Shown: positions 51,145 through 58,903 of the stretch, piece after piece
How positions within the stretch are numbered: the first letter of the stretch is position 1
Layout: the number at the start of each line of letters is the position of its first letter
Program-made: the position numbers and the translations under genes
The notes under the pieces: generated by a model
Told to the model about the DNA's origin: nothing
Database searches by the model: none
Seen by the model: only the letters and a program-made list of their open reading frames with translations
DNA from: Synechococcus sp. WH 8016
GTDB taxonomy: Bacteria; Cyanobacteriota; Cyanobacteriia; PCC-6307; Cyanobiaceae
Assembly: GCF_000230675.1 (NCBI RefSeq)
Contig: NZ_AGIK01000001.1
Location: forward strand, 310,001-374,000
Direction: 5' to 3'
DNA length: 64,000 nt

Positions 51145-52488
51145 ATGGCACTGCATCCACGACATCGCCTTTATGACCAAGCGCTGGCGAGTCTCTTCAA
51201 CGGTGACGCCGCCGCCACCAATCCATTGATCATCGTCCAGCCTCGTCATGAGCAGGATGTGGTGGCTGCGGTGCAGCAGGCCCGCCAGGACGGTCTTCCA
51301 TTGATGGTGCGTAGCGGTGGCCACAGTCGCTTCTGTGCCGCAGATGGCGCACTCGTGCTCGACCTCTCTGCGCATTTCAGCGCGATCGAGCTCGATGGAG
51401 ATCGGGTGCGCGTCCAGGGCGGTGTGGGGATGGGAACGCTGCTTCGCACGCTGGCTCCCCATCGACGCATGGTTCCGGTGGGAACCCATGCCACGCCAGG
51501 CTTCGGGCTGCTCTTGATGGGGGGCATCGGCCACCTCAGCCGCAGTCTTGGTCTCACCCTCGACAACATCGTGGCTCTGCGGGGTGTGCGTGCCGATGGC
51601 ACGCCGTTCGTCCTGGAAGAGCACGGGCAGGACGCCAAGGCCTGGATGTGGCTGCGTGGGGCGGCGCCGTTTCTTGCGGTGGTGACGGAAGCCACCTTGC
51701 ACACCCATGAACGACGACCGCTGGAGGTGAGTCGTTCCTTGCATGCACTGGATTGGTTGCAAGGCCACCTTCGGGACGCAGAAGCGCTGCCTCGATCGTG
51801 CTCGTGCTCATTCGTGTTGGGCGTTTTGCCCGACAGTGATCAGCCTGCTTTGTTGCGTTACAGCGTCGCTGTTGTTGGGAGCAATGGTGCGACCTCGTCT
51901 GCTGCGGATTCAGCCCAGGTCTGGTGCGAGCAGGTGATGGGTCTGGAGAACCTGCCTGATTTCAACATGCCCCGCCATGACGGAAGTCTGCCGGAGGAGC
52001 CGATGGTCGACCCCGATCGCCGGCGGCGATTGCGTTCCTGGATCCATGCCATCAGTGTGGAAGCGGGTCAGTCAGAAGCTCTTGCGACAATCCTGAGGTC
52101 GGCGATCCAACGCGCTCCCAACCGCCTTTGCCGGATCGACCTGCAACAGCTCGGTGGTGCGGTGTGCGATCGGCCCATGCGCAGTTCCTCTTACAGGGGA
52201 AGAAAGGCCGCATGGTCCATTGTGATTTCAGGGCTCTGGCACCCGGATCAGATCGCCAATGCGGAATCTGTGAGGCAATGGTCAGACGATCTGTTTGATG
52301 CCCTCGCTCCCATCAGTTGCCATGTCTACCTGGCTGAACGCCATCCCGACACAAACCGCTACGGGCGTCAGCTTCAGCTGGCCTATGGGGACGACCTAGA
52401 GCATCTGCGGGAGCTGAAACGACAATGGGATCCGGATCAGATCCTGCCATCGCTTGATGCATCAACGGCTACTGAGATGAGCCAATAA
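51145..52488 (+). CDS. FAD-linked oxidoreductase, BBE-like
   Basis: 447 residues from the ATG at 51145 (AGGGGA 9 bases upstream). The PCMH-type FAD domain shows in PLIIVQPRHEQDVVAAVQQAR, LMVRSGGHSRFCAADGALVLDLS (R-S-G-G-H, the His for covalent FAD), VRVQGGVGMGTLLRTLAPH and PVGTHATPGFGLLLMGGIGHLSRSLGLTLDNI. The C-terminal BBE-like end is YGDDLEHLRELKRQWDPDQILPS. The Cys for the second flavin bond (usually in a G-x-C motif) reads GIGH here, so attachment would be single. The substrate may be an alcohol, sugar or small metabolite. GC-rich codon use differs from the AT-richer genes just before. Confidence 0.88.
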   Translation: MALHPRHRLYDQALASLFNGDAAATNPLIIVQPRHEQDVVAAVQQARQDGLPLMVRSGGHSRFCAADGALVLDLSAHFSAIELDGDRVRVQGGVGMGTLLRTLAPHRRMVPVGTHATPGFGLLLMGGIGHLSRSLGLTLDNIVALRGVRADGTPFVLEEHGQDAKAWMWLRGAAPFLAVVTEATLHTHERRPLEVSRSLHALDWLQGHLRDAEALPRSCSCSFVLGVLPDSDQPALLRYSVAVVGSNGATSSAADSAQVWCEQVMGLENLPDFNMPRHDGSLPEEPMVDPDRRRRLRSWIHAISVEAGQSEALATILRSAIQRAPNRLCRIDLQQLGGAVCDRPMRSSSYRGRKAAWSIVISGLWHPDQIANAESVRQWSDDLFDALAPISCHVYLAERHPDTNRYGRQLQLAYGDDLEHLRELKRQWDPDQILPSLDASTATEMSQ

Positions 52489-52610
52489 GCCCTGCGCAAG
52501 CATCTCGGGTTCAGACAGCATCACATCGTGACCTGCCTCTGAGGATCTGGACGCACCAAATAGTCGATGACGCCAGGATGGCAAGCGTTGGAGATAGCGG
52601 CTACGCCTAC
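52462..52610 (-). pseudogene. Possible C-terminal remnant of an alpha/beta hydrolase
   Basis: Minus-strand frame containing LPSWRHRLFGAS..SEAGHDVMLSEPEMLAQGLLA: the ending AGHDVMLSEPE resembles the catalytic-His C-terminus of alpha/beta hydrolases (x-G-H-x-x-x-x-E-x-P). No upstream hydrolase part is present; the frame instead overlaps the secreted protein gene at 52607. Weak call. Confidence 0.3.
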
Positions 52611-53320
52611 TCAACCCACTGCAGCGCAGCAACAAGCATTGCGGCTGGTTTGAGGATTCCGTTGTCCGCTTCAGCAAGGTCAAGGCAGTTGTTCACGATC
52701 AGGAATGCATCCCCACCTGCAGGACCCAAGGCATATGCAGCTGGAATCCAGATACCTGCGGAGTTGGAAGCTGCCAGGAGAATCCTGCTCACACTGGCAA
52801 CCGCGGTCGGTTGCAGATACACAAGCGCTTCTGCATCACCTTGCGCATTCACACTTCTGTAGAAAGCCTTATTTAGACCCTCCACGGGTTCCAGGGTATT
52901 GAGAAACGAACCGGATCCATAGGCGGAGCAGTCGATGCCTGCATCGGCGCAACTTTGGGTGCTTCCGTCGGTCCGGACGGCAATCTCAGCGCGTTTCCAT
53001 TCCGGTGGTAAGTGCGTTGGCGTTTCGCTCAGTCGCCGTTGCAGGGCGCTGGGGCTTAACCGGTTCAAGGCCAGGCTCTCAGCCTGATCAATCAGAATCG
53101 TCAAAGTTTGCTGGGACGTCAGAAACGCCTGTGGATCCTTGGTGGGATCGGGCACCTTGAAGTGCCCTCTCTGATCGCGAAACGATGGCAGCAATCGCGC
53201 GATTCCTTCCTTGCTGCTGAGTTGAGACTCCAGCTCGCTTGCTGACACTGCCCAAACGGGAAGGACCGGAGTCAAGATGACGGAGACGAAAACCAGTGCG
53301 GCCAATACCAATCGAATCAT
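52607..53320 (-). CDS. Secreted hypothetical protein
   Basis: 237 residues with signal peptide (IRLVLAALVFVSVILTPVLPVWA, cleavage near WAV-S). The mature part is soluble: DQRGHFKVPDPTKDPQAFLTSQQTLTILIDQAESLALNRLSP, a Cys pair (QSCADAGIDCSAYG) and a hydrophobic end (AVASVSRILLAASNSAGIWIPAAYALGPAGG). No family known to me. Divergent from the porin gene, with which it might share regulation. Confidence 0.65.
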   Translation of the reverse strand: MIRLVLAALVFVSVILTPVLPVWAVSASELESQLSSKEGIARLLPSFRDQRGHFKVPDPTKDPQAFLTSQQTLTILIDQAESLALNRLSPSALQRRLSETPTHLPPEWKRAEIAVRTDGSTQSCADAGIDCSAYGSGSFLNTLEPVEGLNKAFYRSVNAQGDAEALVYLQPTAVASVSRILLAASNSAGIWIPAAYALGPAGGDAFLIVNNCLDLAEADNGILKPAAMLVAALQWVE

Positions 53321-53454
53321 CACTTCTGTCTGTCCGTCGAATGAACAATGGGGCTGATTGTCATCGATCGAGCCCTTCTTGACTGCGAGAAGTCATACAA
53401 CCTTGCCGTTTTGAGCTGCAGATGTTGTGCTGTCAATGTCAGTTCTTTGTCGGC

Positions 53455-54804
53455 ATGCTCTGGGTGCAGGTTGGTCAGGTTCTTGGTGCAACGGTGATCC
53501 GCGCCTTGATCACCACCGTTGTGCTCGGTGTGGCGCCAGTGATGGCTCAGTCAAGCCCACCAACGAGCAACCCGGCTGCATCACAAACAGCACCGGGTAC
53601 CGGCAGGTTGGGGCGTTTGTTAGGCCTGCCTGCCGATGGTGCTCTACGCATTGGTGGTGTTTGGGTGGGCAATGGCACATCCCAGTGGTCGGGGGGTGTT
53701 TCGGATCAGAACGCCTCCAATGGTGTTCAAGAACTGCTGCTGGAAGCGAGTCTGGATCTCGGTAAGGCCATCGGTCTTGATCACACCTGGATTTGGATTC
53801 AGGGTCTGCAGGTGAACACCACGAGTGATGCTGGCCTGGTGAGCGGCAGTGTGCAGGGCTCGAACAGCCTGACCACGCCACCGCCGTTGAACCGTATGGA
53901 GCTGTTTGAGTTCGCCATTCGTAAAGATTTCTGGGATGAACGAGTCCGTGTGATTGCTGGCAAGCAGTCGGCCAGTATCACCTTCGCCAACATCAACAGA
54001 CCTGATAAAACGAGTGTTGATCGCTATCAGGTGAACAACCTCACCAGCCTTGCTTTCACTCCCATTTATTCCATGCCGACCTTGTTGGGTCGTTTACCGG
54101 GCTATACCAATTCCGCACTTGGACTGACCATCACCGTTCAGCCAGATGTTTTGGAGGATCGTGCATACTTCAGCGCCGGCATTTACGACGGACGTGGTGG
54201 CCTTCGCGATGCATCTGTCCAGACCGGACTCGATGCGCCTTCGCTACGAGGCCCCCTGTTCAGCATCGCTGAAGTTGGAAGTGGATGGGTTGTTGGCAAG
54301 TCACGCAAACCAGGATCCTTTGGGCTGGGTGGCTGGTCTCAGGGGGGTGAATCGGTGGTCTGTCAAACCGGTAATCCCACGAATTGCGTCACGGAGCTCG
54401 GTGCCTGGGGGGTCTACGCCTTAATGAATCAGCGTTTGTCCAGTTTTCGCCCTGAGCAAGACAGCAGTGGGATTACGAGCTTCCTCAGTACTGGATGGTC
54501 GCCGTCCGTCAGCAATCAGATGAGTGCTTCTGCCACGGCGGGACTCACGGCGATTGGGCTCTTGGAAAGCCGTCCTAACGACAGCATGGGTGTCGGCATT
54601 TCCTGGGCGAAGATCAACCGTAGCCAACCATTTTTGGAAGTTGAGTTCAATCCCAATGAGCTGATGTTGCAGGGTTATGTGCAACTCGCCCTAGCCGATT
54701 GGCTGTATGTCCAACCTACGATCACCGTGCTCCCTCTGGTAGGTGACCGCGATGCTGAAGATGACTCGGTGAGCGGTTTGCTTCAACTCACCATGCTGTT
54801 CTAA
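53455..54804 (+). CDS. OprB-type porin
   Basis: About 449 residues; ATG at 53455 gives a signal peptide (VIRALITTVVLGVAPVMA, cleavage AQ-S). The mature protein is a beta-barrel: alternating hydrophobic strands and aromatic girdles, WIWIQGLQVNTTSDAGLVSGSVQGSN, IRKDFWDERVRVIAGKQSASITFANIN, SYSMP.. and a final strand ending in LLQLTMLF with terminal Phe, as in outer-membrane porins. The pattern fits the carbohydrate-selective OprB family. Unlike the major Som porins of marine Synechococcus, no SLH domain precedes the barrel. A 12-codon longer start (53422) exists. Confidence 0.85.
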   Translation: MLWVQVGQVLGATVIRALITTVVLGVAPVMAQSSPPTSNPAASQTAPGTGRLGRLLGLPADGALRIGGVWVGNGTSQWSGGVSDQNASNGVQELLLEASLDLGKAIGLDHTWIWIQGLQVNTTSDAGLVSGSVQGSNSLTTPPPLNRMELFEFAIRKDFWDERVRVIAGKQSASITFANINRPDKTSVDRYQVNNLTSLAFTPIYSMPTLLGRLPGYTNSALGLTITVQPDVLEDRAYFSAGIYDGRGGLRDASVQTGLDAPSLRGPLFSIAEVGSGWVVGKSRKPGSFGLGGWSQGGESVVCQTGNPTNCVTELGAWGVYALMNQRLSSFRPEQDSSGITSFLSTGWSPSVSNQMSASATAGLTAIGLLESRPNDSMGVGISWAKINRSQPFLEVEFNPNELMLQGYVQLALADWLYVQPTITVLPLVGDRDAEDDSVSGLLQLTMLF

Positions 54805-55161
54805 GAGGGTTGTGTCGTTTGTGTCTATTGTTTCGTCTATGTTTTCAGTTTGCGTGTTTGCTGGACCTACATCCAGGCCACTCAGGAGGATTCTTTGACC
54901 GAAGATGGCCATTCCATGAACATCTAGACCAATGGAAGCGCATCAACGTATTGCACTGGCTACTGTCTTGTGGATTCCTCTTCACTGATGGTTCGATCTA
55001 TATGAGGGAAACTTTCAAACCAGCTGCTGGGATGAAAGCGTTGATGAATTCCTCAACCCTGTTTTTGGAGAAAGATCAAATTGGGGTGAAATTTGTGATT
55101 TAGGGCTATCGCTCAGGCGAGCAGAGTTGATGCCCAGCTTTGCGATTGTCTAAATAACAAT
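54805..55161. other. Gap without recognisable gene
   Basis: No supportable coding region; a 98-codon frame at 54810-55103 has odd Cys-rich composition and no family signal. It probably holds the porin 3' untranslated region. Confidence 0.5.
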
Positions 55162-55190
55162 GGTTGACCTAATTAGGTCAACCGTTTTAA
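55162..55190 (+). terminator. Palindromic hairpin with T-rich flank
   Basis: GGTTGACCT (55162-55170) and AGGTCAACC (55175-55183) are exact inverted copies around AATT; GTTTTAA follows. As DNA it is a 22-bp perfect palindrome, so it could also be a protein-binding site. Confidence 0.6.
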
Positions 55191-55198
55191 TGCAATGC

Positions 55199-55221
55199 CC
55201 CGCCAATCGGTGGGTTTTTTT
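55199..55221 (+). terminator. Terminator preceding leader copy D
   Basis: CCCGCC-AATC-GGTGGG followed by seven T residues, nearly the same stem-loop as at 46992. Confidence 0.8.
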
Positions 55222-55272
55222 CATTGCTTTCAAGCACTTGTGAACTGGGAGATGGTGTGTTCATCCTTGATC
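55222..55272 (+). promoter_or_regulatory. Conserved leader module, copy D (internally deleted)
   Basis: CATTGCTTTCAAGCACTTGTGAA is joined directly to CTGGGAGATGGTGTGTTCATCC; the hairpin's second arm and about 40 bases found in copies A-C are missing. The box itself is intact. In frame it reads GDGVFI and runs into the pilin-like sequence. Confidence 0.65.
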
Positions 55273-55442
55273 AACTCACTGCCATTGTTGGTGGCGCCAC
55301 TGCCATTGAATATGGATTGATTGCAGCTGCACATTCACGACCAAGCAGTGAGCTTAGGTCTAAAACTACAGAAGCAAATCAACTTCCACAAGGATGCATG
55401 AAAACATCTATTGTTAATGATATGCATGTCGGCTATTGCTAA
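55254..55442 (+). pseudogene. Flp-type pilin remnant
   Basis: The frame gives LTAIVGGATAIEYGLIAAAH and then unrelated hydrophilic residues. GATAIEYGLIAA is the N-terminal hallmark of Flp/Tad pilins (G-A-T-A-I-E-Y-G-L-I-A-A, with processing Gly and Glu+5). The hydrophobic stretch that should follow is replaced at AAH, consistent with a frameshift or truncation, and the usual short basic leader before it is replaced by the leader box. No Tad secretion genes are in the window. Probably non-functional. Confidence 0.6.
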
Positions 55443-55481
55443 TCCACCGATACAAGTGGGGTTGTGCTAAAAATGGTATAG

Positions 55482-55808
55482 CTAAGGCCAATTTTCAGGA
55501 TACTCAATGATGATCTCTGGCTCTTTAAGTTTAGATATACATTCCTCATTGATTACCCTATCTACCAACCTGCCAGACCATCTCTCATATTTCCTTGAGT
55601 ATGTAATTTCGCACTCTTCGAGGTAGCCCTTCGTAGAGTCTGAATGCATTACTTCTGATTTAATAATACAGGTATATTGACTCTCTCCTTCCATTGCATC
55701 ATAGACTTCCGGGCCGCATTGCTTTATGGAGCTCTTTAATCCTTGAGCAACGACTGCAACAGGAATAACTAGAGAAACTAGTAATAAATTTGCAGTTTCT
55801 TTAATCAT
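55482..55808 (-). CDS. Small secreted hypothetical protein
   Basis: 108 residues with a signal peptide (LLLVSLVIPVAVVAQ). The mature part has four Cys (IKQCGPEV, YTCIIKSEV, EECEITYS, NEECISKL), suggesting two disulphides, and an acidic end. General look resembles the disrupted protein at 8062 (small, secreted, Cys-bearing, Trp/Tyr-rich), but I see no clear alignment. Function unknown. Confidence 0.6.
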   Translation of the reverse strand: MIKETANLLLVSLVIPVAVVAQGLKSSIKQCGPEVYDAMEGESQYTCIIKSEVMHSDSTKGYLEECEITYSRKYERWSGRLVDRVINEECISKLKEPEIIIEYPENWP

Positions 55809-56054
55809 TGCAGCATTTGATAATCAGAGATTTTGTGGTCGCAAATCAGATCCTAATGCCCTGTAGAGGAGTACAACTCTTTTCTTGCTCATAGGTCAGT
55901 GATTAAAGGCTCCATAGCTTAATCTTGCTCAACATCATCTTGCGACTAGGTCTTGCTTGATCGCGAATACTTTTTAGGACATGATTTACCAATCCCGCCT
56001 TGAGCAGGGTTTTGGCTAAACCATTGCTATGACTACTACATACACTTTGAGTTG

Positions 56055-56220
56055 ATGTCAGAAGAGCCACTCAATGAGTTCTTGAAGAAGGCCAAAGGCG
56101 ATACCAATCTTTAGGGGAAGCTCAATCAGCTGCTGATGCTGATGCTGATGCTGCCGTTTCTAAAAATGTCAATTTGTGATTTCTTCTGATGGCATCTCAT
56201 TGTCTAACCTGTTCCATTAA
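56055..56220 (+). pseudogene. Decayed Nif11-type leader peptide gene
   Basis: Frame 1 from the ATG: MSEEPLNEFLKKAKGDTNL, stop TAG, GKLNQ. Then in a second frame: AADADADAAVSKNVN. Then in a third frame: VISSDGISLSNLFH and TAA. Joined, these pieces give a canonical Nif11 leader (x-x-L-x-x-F-L-x-K-x-x-x-D-x-x-L-x-x-K-L ... A-x-D-A-x-A-A-V ... F-x-I-S-x-x-D-I). One stop and two frameshifts make it a clear pseudogene. A GAT/GCT run (GCTGATGCTGATGCTGATGCT) at the first shift suggests slippage. A degenerate terminator (CCCGCCTTGAGCAGGG-TTTT) lies 40-60 bases upstream. Confidence 0.7.
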
Positions 56221-56342
56221 CTGACTTCTCTGAAGTTAAAAATCACCTGAATGGGGGAAAGCGCCGTGTTTTATACCCCCCGTTAGAGGGATTTGGATTC
56301 AGGTTGTTACATCTACTCTTTGCGCAGGAGTTTCATCAATCG

Positions 56343-57059
56343 ATGTCAGAACAGCAACACTACGTGCGGTCATCATTTTCTAAAAGTGCTACAAAGTTAG
56401 CAGTTTCCATTTTGCAAACAGCAAAGCAGCCTGAAAAAATTTTTCAACACGGCAGATATTTTGCAATCCCAGGACAAACTAAACTGGAGAAAGATTGTAT
56501 TGAAAGAGTTCTAGCCATCCCAAAAGTTCAGGAGCTACTCGCCAACCGGCCTTCACCACTATGGCCAGATCTTGAGCAAATGGCTGCTATGCCTAAAGGG
56601 AGTCTTGGTTGGTGCGTGCATCGCCGCCTGGAGAAACTTGGGCTTTCTTTTTTAGTTGATCAATCGCTGATATCAGAATCCCAAACTGATGAAGAATTCG
56701 CGATAACCAGATTTATACGTTTGCATGAGATTCACCACACGATCCTCGGTCTTCCGATCACAGTCGCAGGTGAAGCTGCTGCGACGGCGTTTTATGCAAG
56801 CACTGGATCAAGCCCCTATCAGATCGGAGTTCTTTCATCATGGATGCTCCGCGGTGCCTACGAACCAAATGAGCACAGGCTGATCTGGGATGCAATCGGT
56901 TTCGGCATTGCAGTTGGCCAGGAGGTTACTGAACTTTTCTCCCCTCGTTGGGAAGATGGCTGGGAACGACCGATTATCGATTGGCAGAATGAACTGGGTA
57001 TCAACAAGCTGCTGATGACATCTCCGTTCCAGGAGGACTTGGAAGACATCTATGCTTAA
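56343..57059 (+). CDS. Coq4-family protein
   Basis: 238 residues from the ATG at 56343. MPKGSLGWCVHRRLEKLGLSFL and FIRLHEIHHTILGLPITVAGEAAATAF match the Coq4 core (H-[DE]-x-x-H zinc-like motif followed by G-x-x-x-x-x-x-G-E-x-A). Coq4 takes part in ubiquinone synthesis in mitochondria and proteobacteria, which this cyanobacterium would not perform; plastoquinone or another lipid role is conceivable. The Asp-to-Glu change in the motif (HEIHH for HDxxH) is noted. Located among peptide-gene remnants, it is probably an accessory gene. Confidence 0.75.
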   Translation: MSEQQHYVRSSFSKSATKLAVSILQTAKQPEKIFQHGRYFAIPGQTKLEKDCIERVLAIPKVQELLANRPSPLWPDLEQMAAMPKGSLGWCVHRRLEKLGLSFLVDQSLISESQTDEEFAITRFIRLHEIHHTILGLPITVAGEAAATAFYASTGSSPYQIGVLSSWMLRGAYEPNEHRLIWDAIGFGIAVGQEVTELFSPRWEDGWERPIIDWQNELGINKLLMTSPFQEDLEDIYA

Positions 57060-57216
57060 ATGTTTCGATTACACCATTTCACTAGGGCTCAAGATGAGAT
57101 TTCAGAGAAAGACTGGAAGGCGTGGCTGGTGGTGGATACAACTGGCTCATTGGAGGTACGCTAGTGACGATGACCTAGTTCAATAAAGGATCTGAGCATT
57201 TCCGATAACATGCGTA

Positions 57217-57417
57217 ATGGGCATATTCACTAATAAGATGGATTGGAAGTCCAGGAAAGGCAAGACGGTTATTTTCTTGCTGTCTCTAAGCGTGATTGTT
57301 CCAATTATTGGCAAGGTCGTTCATCGCTATTCTTCCGCAAAACCTACGTCTTATTCCTCACTTGAGAAAGCAGAGGCTGCATGTACTTGGTGGAGGCAAG
57401 ATGGTTGTTCATCCTGA
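57217..57417 (+). CDS. Small membrane-anchored hypothetical protein
   Basis: 66 residues: short basic head, one membrane helix (TVIFLLSLSVIVPIIGKVV), then a hydrophilic end with two Cys (KAEAACTWWRQDGCSS). No family known. A strong terminator follows at 57493, which supports a real transcript. Confidence 0.45.
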   Translation: MGIFTNKMDWKSRKGKTVIFLLSLSVIVPIIGKVVHRYSSAKPTSYSSLEKAEAACTWWRQDGCSS

Positions 57418-57492
57418 GTTCCAACTCGGCGGTACTTCAGGACCTGGTGGTACGACCTTCTGAGTCAAAGACAAGCAACGAACTACATCACA

Positions 57493-57515
57493 CCCCGCCA
57501 CGAGCGGGGTTTTTT
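57493..57515 (+). terminator. Terminator after the small membrane protein
   Basis: CCCCGC-CACGA-GCGGGG followed by six T residues, same type as the accessory-region terminators at 1601 and 2062. Confidence 0.9.
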
Positions 57516-57600
57516 ATTGCAGCAGAGAGCTTTAAGCAGTTGCGTTCCTGCTTTGCCTCAGCCCAAAATGATCTAGTGCTGGAGAGATAGGTTCTGCTTC

Positions 57601-57630
57601 GGCAACGATCGGCAACGATCGGCGACGAAC
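57601..57630. repeat. Short tandem repeat GGCAACGATC
   Basis: Two exact 10-bp units (57601-57610, 57611-57620) and a third partial one (GGCGACGAAC). Between a terminator and the 3' end of lptC; no coding meaning. Confidence 0.7.
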
Positions 57631-57685
57631 GATGCAAGCTCCTTTCGTGCCCCGGGCGTTGAAGCCAGTCATTTAGCAAGAACGT

Positions 57686-58903
57686 TTAAAACAGCACTGG
57701 AGGTTGAGATGGTTGTGTGTTTGGGTCTCGATCGTTTGTCTCCTCCTCAATCGTGACCTGGGAACGCACTTTGTTTCCCGGTGCCGTGAACGTAAGTGAC
57801 CCCTCATCCCCCACGGATCCGCTCAATGTTTCTGCTTCGGTGATTTGATTGTTGCTTTCACGCTCTACGCGAACTCCACCCGTTGCCAACACTTCGTCGG
57901 TTTCCCAATTCCAGCGGCATTGGCTCGCTTGCAACTGTTCTCCTGGTTGTTGGATGCGACAGCCTTCGGGAATGACCACGGTGGATTGATTGAGTTCAGC
58001 AAGGAAACTCTCGCCATTGATCTGGGTTTGATTAATCAAACCCTCAAATGGATCGTTGCTACTCAGGGTTTGTTTACGGAAATTCCAGCTGGTGTCTTTG
58101 GCGCGTAAGAGACCTTTGTTTTTTGGCATGGTCACAATCACAGGAGATTTCACTGTGATCAGGCCTTTTTGTGTATTGCCTGTTAATTCCCGCCCTTCCA
58201 GCTGCTCTAGAACAACTCCTTCCTGATCTCGGCGTTGGCCCAGAACTGGTCCATTGGCCTTGAGTGAACCGTTCTCGAGGTTCCAGGTGGCATTGCCTGT
58301 GCGTACCGCTGTATCTGGTTTGACAGTGAGCGCAAGCTTGTCTTGCCAGCGATCGAGTTGGACGGGGCCGCTGAGTGTGAGGCTATTGGTATCTTGCAGA
58401 AGGATGGCAAGGGTTGCGGTGATTCTTGAACGATCATCAAATGCCCTTGGCTGTTGTTCCATGATGAGGCGAGAAAGTTCTGGTTCCCAACGCAACCTTT
58501 CGCCTTTGATTAAAATCTTTTGCCCATTTATTTGTTGAAGTTGAACATCGCCTTCAAGCATGATTTGTTCGCCATCGTTGATGACTACGGCAAAATCAGC
58601 CTTGATTTCGAAGGATGGTTTGTTTTTGCTGTATAGAACACCAACCGGTCGCTTAGCCCTCACCAATCTTCGAGTGAGTTCATAGCGCGCCTCAGGACTT
58701 GAGAGTTTCCAGTCGATATCTCCGCTTGATTTTTTCTGTTCGAGCTCTAGTTTGCGAAAGACAAATGGCAGCGGCGCAGCTGTTTTTGAACGGTTCTCTG
58801 TTGAGGAGGCGCAGCCCAGCACGAGAACGCTGAGAATCACTGGTGTGATCCAGGTGCTGCTTTTCAGCAATCTGAAGTGGTTGAATCGCTCGGCAAAGGT
58901 CAC
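57686..58903 (-). CDS. lptC: LPS export protein LptC-like lipoprotein
   Basis: 405 residues from a GTG overlapping the metG stop (GTGA). Signal with lipobox LSVLVLGC-A, so a lipoprotein. The rest is long stretches of beta strands typical of LptC/LptA/LptD beta-jellyroll (FEIKADFAVVINDGEQIMLEGDVQLQQINGQKILIKGERLRW; LTLSGPVQLDRW; EVLATGGVRVER). It bridges LPS from the inner-membrane ABC transporter toward the outer membrane. Cyanobacterial LptC is longer than the 190-residue enterobacterial protein, as here. Confidence 0.82.
   Translation of the reverse strand: MTFAERFNHFRLLKSSTWITPVILSVLVLGCASSTENRSKTAAPLPFVFRKLELEQKKSSGDIDWKLSSPEARYELTRRLVRAKRPVGVLYSKNKPSFEIKADFAVVINDGEQIMLEGDVQLQQINGQKILIKGERLRWEPELSRLIMEQQPRAFDDRSRITATLAILLQDTNSLTLSGPVQLDRWQDKLALTVKPDTAVRTGNATWNLENGSLKANGPVLGQRRDQEGVVLEQLEGRELTGNTQKGLITVKSPVIVTMPKNKGLLRAKDTSWNFRKQTLSSNDPFEGLINQTQINGESFLAELNQSTVVIPEGCRIQQPGEQLQASQCRWNWETDEVLATGGVRVERESNNQITEAETLSGSVGDEGSLTFTAPGNKVRSQVTIEEETNDRDPNTQPSQPPVLF

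Noticed and set aside
54810-55103. 98-codon frame after the porin gene
   Set aside because: Cys/Phe/Leu-rich start and no family match; looks like non-coding DNA.
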